Assembly (NCBI GenBank): GCA_025355035.1 | Contig: JANXLS010001071.1 | Coordinates: 1 to 12,887, forward strand | From: Planctomycetota bacterium | GTDB lineage: Bacteria; Planctomycetota; SZUA-567; H5-PLA8 | DNA: 12,887 nucleotides | Reading direction: 5' to 3' | Shown here: in pieces, positions 7,054-12,887 of the stretch | Numbering within the stretch: the first letter of the stretch is position 1 | Layout of the letters: every line of letters begins with the position of its first letter | Notes under the pieces: model-generated | Database searches by the model: none | Told to the model about the DNA's origin: nothing | Seen by the model: only the letters and a program-made list of their open reading frames with translations | Position numbers and translations under genes: made by a program

Positions 7054-7065
7054 GTGCTAAAGCAC
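7054..7065. repeat. Palindrome GTGCT-AA-AGCAC before the Gfo/Idh gene
   Basis: A perfect 5-base inverted repeat with a 2-base centre lies 28 bases before the start codon at 7093. With its flanks it reads GCGGTGCTAAAGCACGC, one base short of the longer palindrome GCGGTGCTAAAGCACCGC. It shares the pattern GCGGNGCTRAAGCNC with the element in the rpmH leader. It could be a dispersed small palindrome or a leader hairpin. Confidence 0.45.
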
Positions 7066-7092
7066 GCTATCGAATTGAGGAGAACCTTCTGC

Positions 7093-8193
7093 ATGTCACT
7101 GACTTCCGGTCGCGGTTTTGGAATTGTCGGATTGGGATCCATCGCTGATTTTCACGCCAAAGCGATTCAGGCCATGGAAGGCGGACGCCTGCTCTGTGCT
7201 TTCTCGCGCAACGGCGGCGAACGCGCTGAAAAATTCGCCACGGAATTCGGTGTCGAAGTCATCGTCGGCGACTACGACACATTTCTCAAAACGCCCGGCC
7301 TCGAAATCGTCACGATCGCCACGCCCTCCGGTTCGCACCTCGAACCCGCCGTCGCCGCTGCCAAAGCAAAGAAGCACGTCGTCAGCGAAAAGCCCATGGA
7401 AATCACGCTCGAACGCTGCGACGCGATGGTCGCCGCCTGCAAGAAAAACAAAGTCCAACTCGGCGGCGTTTTCCAATCGCGCTCCAACGGCGGCGCCCAA
7501 GCCATCCGAACCGCGCTTGACCAAAAGCGTTTCGGAAAACTGACCGTCTGCAACGCCCTGATTCCGTGGCACCGCACCCAACAATACTACGACTCCGGCG
7601 GTTGGCGCGGCACGTGGAAACTCGACGGCGGCGGCGCGTTGATGAACCAATCGATTCATCAAATCGACCTGCTCCAATGGTTCGCCGGCCCCATTAAAGA
7701 ATTGTCCGCCTACGCCGGTTGCATCGCCCACAAACGCATCGAAGTTGAAGACTCCGCAGTCGCCGCGCTGCGCTTCAAGAACGGCGCGCTCGGAGCCATC
7801 GTCGGCAGCACCGCCATGTTCCCCGGCCAACCCGCCGAAGTCCAAATCAGCGGCGAAAAAGGTTCCGCGTGGTTGAAAGGCGGACACCTCTCGCTCTTCC
7901 AATTCGAAACCGAAGAATCCGGCGACGCACAGGCGCGAATCGACTTCGGCCCGCCCAAAGACGACGCCGGAAAAGGCGGAGCATCCGACCCGCGAGCCAT
8001 TTCCTTCGTCGGCCACCAACGCCAATTCGAAAATTTTGTCGCAAGCCTCAACGGCGGTTCGAAACTCATGGTCGACGGCACCGAAGCCCGCATAGCCGTC
8101 GAAATCATTCTGGCGATTTACAAAAGCGCGAACACCAAAAAAGCCGTCACACTCCCGCTCAAGAAAACGCCAAAGCTAGGGAAATTTAAATAG
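7093..8193 (+). CDS. Gfo/Idh/MocA family oxidoreductase
   Basis: Predicted 366-residue NAD(P)-dependent dehydrogenase acting on a sugar, inositol or similar polyol; usual family length is 340-400. The Rossmann motif GIVGLGSIADFHAKAI covers residues 10-25 (G10, G13, G15). The family signature SEKP contains the catalytic lysine K100. The C-terminal alpha/beta domain carries GGGALMNQSIHQIDLL, with N185, H189 and D192 at the positions of the usual active-site residues. The ATG at 7093 is chosen because GAGGAG lies ten bases upstream and the Rossmann fold begins right after it. An in-frame TTG at 7042 would put the 7054-7065 palindrome inside the coding region. It lies 115 bases after the exported protein gene and may have its own promoter. 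Family is certain; the substrate is unknown. Confidence 0.95.
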   Translation: MSLTSGRGFGIVGLGSIADFHAKAIQAMEGGRLLCAFSRNGGERAEKFATEFGVEVIVGDYDTFLKTPGLEIVTIATPSGSHLEPAVAAAKAKKHVVSEKPMEITLERCDAMVAACKKNKVQLGGVFQSRSNGGAQAIRTALDQKRFGKLTVCNALIPWHRTQQYYDSGGWRGTWKLDGGGALMNQSIHQIDLLQWFAGPIKELSAYAGCIAHKRIEVEDSAVAALRFKNGALGAIVGSTAMFPGQPAEVQISGEKGSAWLKGGHLSLFQFETEESGDAQARIDFGPPKDDAGKGGASDPRAISFVGHQRQFENFVASLNGGSKLMVDGTEARIAVEIILAIYKSANTKKAVTLPLKKTPKLGKFK

Positions 8194-8196
8194 ATG

Positions 8197-8225
8197 CAAC
8201 GCGTTTTGAACGATCCGACGCGTTG
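8197..8225. terminator. Possible hairpin between convergent genes
   Basis: CAACGCG (8197-8203) pairs with CGCGTTG (8219-8225) across a 15-base loop, just after the plus-strand dehydrogenase stop and before the end of the convergent minus-strand gene. There is no T-run on the plus side, and only a mixed CATCTATTTAAATTT on the minus side. It may act as a weak bidirectional terminator or mRNA-end hairpin. Confidence 0.35.
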
Positions 8226-8266
8226 AAGCCGGACTCGCGATGCAGAGATTAACGCGCGGCTGTTGC

Positions 8267-9811
8267 TTACTTCCGCTTCGGTACGCCCGTGGCCGGAAGT
8301 TCGTTCAACGGCACTTCGGCTGTCCCGGCATTCTCTCGGCGCAGATGCTCGCGCAACGTCATGAATCGCTCCCGGTACGCCGTGTTCTTCGGCGCCAGAC
8401 TTAACGCGACCTGAAGATTGTGCGTGGCCTGCTTGTAGTCGCCGCGCACCGCACAGATCTCGCCCTTCGTCACGTACAGATACGCTTGATCCGGATCTAT
8501 CTTGATCGCCTGGTCGATCAATTTCTCCGCCTTCTTCGGATCGAAAATGCCCGCCGCATGTTTGTCGCGAATCTTCACAAACGCCAGATTGTTCATCGCC
8601 CGAATGCACTGCGGATCGATGTCCAGCGCATGTTTGTAACTCGTCTCCGCGTCCTCGTATTTCTTCAACGATTCATGCGCGAATCCGGAGTTGATCAACG
8701 CCGAAATATTCTTCGGATCCAGTGCCAGCGCCCGTTCCGAATCCGTCAGCGCTTCTTCATACTTTCCGCCCCGGGCCAAAAATCCCGACCGCGCCGAGAG
8801 AAACGCCGAAACGACCTGCTTGTCCGTCATCGGTCGAAGATACGCGCCCGACGCTTCCGCCTTCGCGTCAAAGTGCCGCCACTTGCGGTAAAAATCGTCG
8901 TCCAGCTTCGCCCAATTATCAGGCGTCGGTCTCGTCACATCGAAATTCAACGGGGATTCATGCCCCTTCGCCATCGATGTTCCGCGCAGAAAAAAATGCC
9001 CCGGGCATTGAGCGCCATTCAAGGGCGCGCCCATCTTTCGCGCAACAGTCAGCGCCGAAATCCCAATCGACAAACAATTCCCGTGATGCTGAAACACCGC
9101 GTTGCTCAAATCGAAATCGTCGGCCTTTTCCTCATGCAACGGTTCGGACGGCTTCCGATTCAACACGACATCGTACAGCGCATCCAGGTAGTCGGACGTC
9201 TCCGGTTTTTCCGGCAATTGCCCTTTTGCGCGGGCTGCAAGCTTGTCGATCCGCCGCAGCGTCTCTTCGGCACTCGCCGATAGCTCAAACCCCTTTTCAC
9301 TTCCCAGCGCAAGTATAGCTTCCGCCAAATCGAATTGTTCGTCCGGAAGATCAGCCAACTCCTTAAACGATCGCAACGCACGCGGGATTTCAGCCGGTTT
9401 GTCTTCATCAACGTTGCCCGACAGATTGGCCCCGCGCGGCTGCGTCGGCATGGCATGTCCCGGACTCTCACGCGCCGGATTGGCTTTGTTCAAATCGATA
9501 ACGGTCGCGATCGGTTCGACGCTGTCTTTTTTAGCGTTCGGAACCGCCTGAGTCGTGGGAGCCGGGATCGACTTCGATTGTCCGATCGGAGTTCCATCGT
9601 TTTTATCGAGTGAGACCGTATCGGCCGGAGCAGGATCGTTCGGTGTCGTCGGGGCTGTTTTGGACGGTTTTGTTCGGACAGCGGGGTCCGTCGGAAGCAC
9701 ATTCGTGCTATCATCGGCACCGTGCGCTGAAGCCAGCCCGACGGCAATAAAAAACGCCGCGATGAATGCGCAGCGTTTTCGACTGTAATATGTCCCCGTT
9801 TTCAAATTCAC
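8267..9811 (-). CDS. Exported SirB1-like transglutaminase-fold protein with TPR repeats
   Basis: Predicted 514-residue exported protein. A signal peptide (basic YYSRKR then a hydrophobic core, cleavage near residue 29 or 32) leads into a Pro/Thr/Asp-rich low-complexity segment (about 33-140). Residues 144-334 resemble the SirB1-type transglutaminase-like domain: YLDALYDVVLNR, then GNCLSIGISALTVARKMG and PGHFFLR. A Cys-His-Asp triad can be assigned as C246, H272 and D291. About four TPR units follow (335-475), including ALALDPKN, ALDIDPQ and AIKIDPD. I chose GTG at 9811 because AGGTGA lies just upstream and it gives a normal-length signal peptide; an in-frame TTG at 9844 would add eleven residues. 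It lies 54 bases after the next gene and is probably co-transcribed with it. In many SirB1 proteins the triad is degenerate, so activity here is a hypothesis. Confidence 0.82.
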   Translation of the reverse strand: MNLKTGTYYSRKRCAFIAAFFIAVGLASAHGADDSTNVLPTDPAVRTKPSKTAPTTPNDPAPADTVSLDKNDGTPIGQSKSIPAPTTQAVPNAKKDSVEPIATVIDLNKANPARESPGHAMPTQPRGANLSGNVDEDKPAEIPRALRSFKELADLPDEQFDLAEAILALGSEKGFELSASAEETLRRIDKLAARAKGQLPEKPETSDYLDALYDVVLNRKPSEPLHEEKADDFDLSNAVFQHHGNCLSIGISALTVARKMGAPLNGAQCPGHFFLRGTSMAKGHESPLNFDVTRPTPDNWAKLDDDFYRKWRHFDAKAEASGAYLRPMTDKQVVSAFLSARSGFLARGGKYEEALTDSERALALDPKNISALINSGFAHESLKKYEDAETSYKHALDIDPQCIRAMNNLAFVKIRDKHAAGIFDPKKAEKLIDQAIKIDPDQAYLYVTKGEICAVRGDYKQATHNLQVALSLAPKNTAYRERFMTLREHLRRENAGTAEVPLNELPATGVPKRK

Positions 9812-9865
9812 TCGATCACCTGGGAACGAACTCTGTCGTTTCAATTAGAGTCTGGAAAACAAAAA

Positions 9866-10501
9866 CTAATTTGCTGCAAACTTCACGCCTTCAGCGTTCT
9901 TGCTCCACCTTTCGCGCCACGCGTTCTGGTCTGCGCCCGGGAGCTCACCCTTGTAGCTCGTGTGATTCATCACAATCTCCGTCAGCAGTTCAGACGCAAC
10001 TTCACCCACCGTGCGCTGGCGCGGAAGCCGGCCAGCATCCGATTTCGTGTGCCCGCCCAAATTGTACGCCGCATCGCTGCTGCTCAATGCATCAATTAAG
10101 AATGGAATTGACGCCTTGCCCGATTCGACAAGCAACGTCTGCGCATCCTGCCACGAAGAGGTTCCGAGCTGCGAAATGGCTGTCTTCAGCCGATCGTTCA
10201 ATGTCGCATCACTCGCACTTCGAACTGCAACCGGAGCTGCTCCATTCGGCGCAACAACGCCCACCGAACCTTGACAGGGGCATCCACAATTGGATTGGCT
10301 CGAAGAACGGCTTTCGCTGCCGAAGAAGCCCTTTGACGGGGACTTGTCGCTCGAAGCATCGTACGTGGTGCCCTTGACGGCCGTCTCAACTTCAATGTCC
10401 GAAACATTCTTGTAATACGGCGTCTCCGAAGCGCTTGCATTAAACAATGCGAGTGCTCCCGTGAACGCGGCAAGAACGATGGACTGTGACCGAATGAGCA
10501 T
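9866..10501 (-). CDS. Small exported protein with CxCxC motif, function unknown
   Basis: Predicted 211-residue exported protein that I do not recognise. Residues 1-24 form a signal peptide (SIVLAAFTGALALF, cleavage after ASA). A Ser-rich segment holds SNCGCPCQG with C72, C74 and C76. Residues 100-205 are helical, and DAQTLLVESGKASIPFLIDAL resembles a single HEAT/PBS-type helical repeat. The end has WRERWSKN. The ATG at 10501 follows AAGGGG with 7-base spacing. A frame extension to 10558 is rejected because it would run through the predicted promoter. The CxCxC motif could bind metal or form disulfides after export. The gene lies 54 bases upstream of the transglutaminase/TPR gene, on the same strand, suggesting a joint role. 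Confidence 0.75.
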   Translation of the reverse strand: MLIRSQSIVLAAFTGALALFNASASETPYYKNVSDIEVETAVKGTTYDASSDKSPSKGFFGSESRSSSQSNCGCPCQGSVGVVAPNGAAPVAVRSASDATLNDRLKTAISQLGTSSWQDAQTLLVESGKASIPFLIDALSSSDAAYNLGGHTKSDAGRLPRQRTVGEVASELLTEIVMNHTSYKGELPGADQNAWRERWSKNAEGVKFAAN

Positions 10502-10541
10502 TGAAAAACCCCTTTTTTTGATTTCAGAATGTAACAAATTC

Positions 10542-10570
10542 ATGTTGTCCCGAAACACCTACTCTGTCAA
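10542..10570 (-). promoter_or_regulatory. Promoter of the two-gene exported-protein operon
   Basis: On the minus strand a perfect TTGACA (10565-10570) is followed after 17 bases by CAACAT (10542-10547), a partial -10 match. An AT-rich stretch lies upstream of the -35 box. Transcription would start near 10535, giving a leader of about 35 bases before the ATG at 10501. This fits the chosen start and excludes one further upstream. Confidence 0.6.
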
Positions 10571-10794
10571 GTGTTTTATCACATTATCGGCGTATTTCCA
10601 CGACTTCATCTTCAACTTATCGTCACAATCCGAAATTAACTTTCACCTGTGCATACATCCCCCTCGCACTCGCGACAAACCATCGTTCGCCAATTGATCG
10701 TCCTGCCTAATTGATCTGGACGTACCGCGAATCCAAGTCTATCATTCCCGCGCTGATCGAACGTGCATCGTCGCTTCGGAACTTCATCCTCTTC
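10571..10794. other. Intergenic region before the permease/protease gene
   Basis: No gene is recognised here. A direct repeat AATTGATC occurs at 10692-10699 and 10709-10716 (17-base period), of unclear meaning. An open stretch in frame with the next gene runs from a TTG at 10711 without similarity I recognise. No clear sigma-70 promoter for the plus-strand gene is seen. Confidence 0.4.
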
Positions 10795-12887
10795 ATGAAC
10801 GCCAAAATTCGCGCCATCTATTTCAAGGAATTGACCGATACCCTGCGCGACCGGCGAACCCTCTTCGCGACCGCCATCATCCCCATCCTGATCTATCCAT
10901 TAATGGTGCTGGGCATGGCCGAAGTCATGCAGATGGCAAAAGCCAAACTGGATCGCGAACAGTTTCCCGTCGCCGTTCTGCCGGGTACGCGCGATGTCGT
11001 CGAACGCATCCACAAGCTCGCTGTCAAAACTCCCGAGCCCCTTCGCGGCCTCCCCTCGCCCGCCGAAAAAAAAGAAAAAACCAAACAGATAACGCCTCCA
11101 ACGAAAAACTCCGATCCAAGCAAACCCGCTCCCGACTCAGCGCTCGACGACGACGATCCAAACGATGTCTCGTTGGACACATTCCAAAAAACTCAATTCT
11201 CCTTCCTTGAAATGCCTCTCGAGGATGCTCGAAAAGCCCTCGCGCGCGGAGAAATCCGTGCGTTGTTAATGCTACCGGCATCGTTTGAACAAGAAATCCA
11301 CGATCAGAAAGTTCCCGGCGCGGCCATTGAGTACGATCAGGCCGAACGCGTCTCGCTCAGCGCCTTCTCGCGTCTTCGCGCCATGTTGGAACGCTACGAA
11401 AGTGTCGTGATCAACGAGCGCTTCAAAACTCAATCGATCTCTGAAAGCTTTATCCATCCCTTCACCCTCGACGCTCAAAACACGGCCGTCGCGGAAAAAG
11501 TCGGCGGCTCGGTGCTCGGCGGTATTCTCCCGCTGATCTTCATCATCATGCTGATGACCGGCGCGCTTCATCCCGCCATCGACATGACCGCCGGCGAAAA
11601 AGAACGCTCCACGCTCGAAACACTCGTCGGCGCGCCTGCCCGGCCGCTTGAAATCATCACTGGAAAATTTCTCGCCGTCTCGACGATCTCGCTCGCCAAC
11701 GCCACGCTGAACGTCAGCAGCTTCGCCACTTCAATCGCCTTGCTGCCGCTCCCAAAAAACCTCGACTTCCATTTCCCCTGGTCCGCATTGCCGCTGACGC
11801 TCATGCTCTTGGTCCCCCTCGCGGCCTTCTTTTCAGCGCTGCTCCTGATGGTCTCCTGTTTCGCCGCGAACACAAAAGAAGCGCAAGTATTCTGCATGCC
11901 CATCTTCCTCGTCCCCACCGTCGGCATGGCCATCTCCATGACGCCCGGAATCGAACTTCAAGGCCCGCTGCTGCTGGCCCCGGTCATCAATACCGCTCTG
12001 CTCATTAAAGAACTTTTTCTCTTCCACGGTACCGCCCAACAATTCGCGTTTGTCTTCTTCAGCACCTGTCTGTACGCCGCCGGAATGATCACGCTCGCCG
12101 CGCGCGTTTTTGCACGCGAAGAAGTGCTGTTCTCCGCGCAAGGCAGCCTGCGCCTTTTCCTGAGCCGCCGCTTTTTCAAGGAAACATCAATCCCGCGAAC
12201 CGGCGATGCCCTCCTCGCCGCCGCATTGCTCTTTCCGCTCAATTTCTACGTCTCCCTCTGGATTCAAAAAGCGCTTATTCACGACGCCACGAAGCCCATC
12301 GAATGGCCCGTCGTCGCCGCGCTCGTCATCATCCCACAATACCTGCTGTTCCTCGGCGGTCCGCTCGCGATGGCGACGTACTTCAAGACAAATCTCCGCT
12401 CAACCTTTCAATGGAATCGCCCGAGCCTCAACGGCCTCGCCGGCGCGGCGCTCATGGGCGCGAGCACCTGGCTCATCGCCATCCAACTCTCCATCTGGCA
12501 GAGCCGCGTCTGGTCCTACGAACCCGGCGACATGGGCATCGAACACGCCATGAAGCAACTCAACGCCTCCCTGCCCGGACAGCTGCTCCTCGTCTTCATG
12601 ATCGCCGTTACACCCGCCATCTGCGAAGAACACTTCTTTCGCGGCTTCTTCCAACAGGGTCTCGGCCGCAAGAACAAATGGGCGACGATCCTTCTCGTCG
12701 GTGCGCTCTTCGGCTTCTTCCATTTTCCCGTTTTCCGCATGCCGATCACCGCCCTGTTCGGCATCGTCATGGCCTTCACCGCCTGGCAAACGCGCAGCAT
12801 CTGGCCCGGCGTGTTGATGCATTTCCTGCACAACGGACTCAGCAGTCTGCTCGCACCCAGCGTCATGAAGTTGCCCGATGGCAAACC
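10795..12887 (+). CDS. ABC-2/NatB-type permease fused to CPBP intramembrane protease, partial
   Basis: The frame is open to the right edge: 697 residues are visible and the 3' end is missing. The N-terminal half is an ABC-2/NatB-like export permease: IRAIYFKELTDTLRDRRTLF, a first membrane segment (about 24-45), a long extracytoplasmic domain (about 46-235) and a membrane cluster (about 238-440) including the cytoplasmic signature AGEKERSTLETLVGAP. The C-terminal half (about 470 on) is a CPBP (Abi/Rce1-type) protease: EEHFFR (E611, E612, R616), FGFFHFP (H643) and MHFLHN (H676, N680), so the catalytic glutamates and metal-binding histidines are intact. The extracytoplasmic domain contains a Lys/Pro/Asp-rich stretch (about 78-125). 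Fusions of this kind occur in Planctomycetota and other phyla. The ATG at 10795 is preferred although no clear ribosome binding site precedes it. No ATPase partner is in the window. Substrate is unknown. Confidence 0.92.
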   Translation, partial: MNAKIRAIYFKELTDTLRDRRTLFATAIIPILIYPLMVLGMAEVMQMAKAKLDREQFPVAVLPGTRDVVERIHKLAVKTPEPLRGLPSPAEKKEKTKQITPPTKNSDPSKPAPDSALDDDDPNDVSLDTFQKTQFSFLEMPLEDARKALARGEIRALLMLPASFEQEIHDQKVPGAAIEYDQAERVSLSAFSRLRAMLERYESVVINERFKTQSISESFIHPFTLDAQNTAVAEKVGGSVLGGILPLIFIIMLMTGALHPAIDMTAGEKERSTLETLVGAPARPLEIITGKFLAVSTISLANATLNVSSFATSIALLPLPKNLDFHFPWSALPLTLMLLVPLAAFFSALLLMVSCFAANTKEAQVFCMPIFLVPTVGMAISMTPGIELQGPLLLAPVINTALLIKELFLFHGTAQQFAFVFFSTCLYAAGMITLAARVFAREEVLFSAQGSLRLFLSRRFFKETSIPRTGDALLAAALLFPLNFYVSLWIQKALIHDATKPIEWPVVAALVIIPQYLLFLGGPLAMATYFKTNLRSTFQWNRPSLNGLAGAALMGASTWLIAIQLSIWQSRVWSYEPGDMGIEHAMKQLNASLPGQLLLVFMIAVTPAICEEHFFRGFFQQGLGRKNKWATILLVGALFGFFHFPVFRMPITALFGIVMAFTAWQTRSIWPGVLMHFLHNGLSSLLAPSVMKLPDGK

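Noticed and set aside
7096..8025. Minus-strand open frame (309 codons) antisense to the Gfo/Idh gene
   Set aside because: Composition is Gly/Ala/Phe/Asp-rich without recognisable motifs; it results from the codon bias of the real plus-strand gene.
8420..9283. Plus-strand open frame (287 codons) antisense to the transglutaminase/TPR gene
   Set aside because: Arg-rich shadow of the minus-strand coding sequence, with no motif or plausible start signal.
10692..10716. Direct repeat AATTGATC with 17-base spacing as an operator pair
   Set aside because: Only two 8-base copies in AT-richer intergenic DNA; no regulator or matching site elsewhere in the window supports it.
10711..10794. In-frame TTG start extending the permease by 28 residues
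   Set aside because: The extension has no similarity to the family N-terminus, which begins naturally at the ATG at 10795, and there is no ribosome binding site before the TTG.

Overview
The window is about 12.9 kb of moderately GC-rich bacterial chromosome, densely coding except for a few 250-335 bp gaps. It holds eight essentially complete protein genes, one small ribosomal protein gene, and one long gene cut by the right edge. I see no phage, transposase, CRISPR array, tRNA or rRNA. The mix (YgiQ radical SAM protein, Gfo/Idh/MocA oxidoreductase, exported proteins with Ala/Pro linkers, exported TPR and repeat-like proteins, an ABC-permease/CPBP-protease fusion) resembles Planctomycetota, Verrucomicrobiota or related environmental phyla. 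That is an impression from gene content, not a phylogenetic result.

Left part, minus strand. The first ~70 bp look like the promoter and ribosome binding site of a leftward gene whose ATG lies at the window edge. Then come ygiQ (2411 to 327) and rpmH for ribosomal protein L34 (2884 to 2747). rpmH has its own strong promoter (TTGACA/CATAAT) and intrinsic terminator, and no rnpA follows it. Upstream of rpmH are three minus-strand genes: an SDR oxidoreductase (5461 to 4697), a GmhA-like SIS sugar-phosphate isomerase (4595 to 4011) and a TatD-family metal hydrolase most like EboB of the ebo cluster (3866 to 3027). These three may be co-transcribed and would suit small-molecule or sugar-phosphate metabolism, but no shared pathway can be proved here.

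Middle, plus strand. A divergent promoter region leads to an exported two-domain protein (5631-6977) with a signal peptide, a beta-rich N-terminal domain, an Ala/Pro linker and a C-terminal domain resembling a degenerate SGNH hydrolase. A Gfo/Idh/MocA dehydrogenase follows (7093-8193).

Right part. Two minus-strand genes, probably one operon, encode a small exported protein with a CxCxC motif and a helical C-terminus (10501 to 9866) and an exported SirB1-like transglutaminase-fold protein with TPR repeats (9811 to 8267). Divergent to them is an ABC-2/NatB-type permease fused to a CPBP intramembrane protease (10795 to beyond the right edge).

Two families of short intergenic elements recur in gene leaders: CTTTGCG-type repeats (2446-2490 and 6991-7020) and small palindromes with core GCTRAAGC (2926-2939 and 7054-7065). 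These, the EboB-like gene without visible ebo partners and the transglutaminase/TPR pair are the points most worth a second look. I found no convincing wholly new system.
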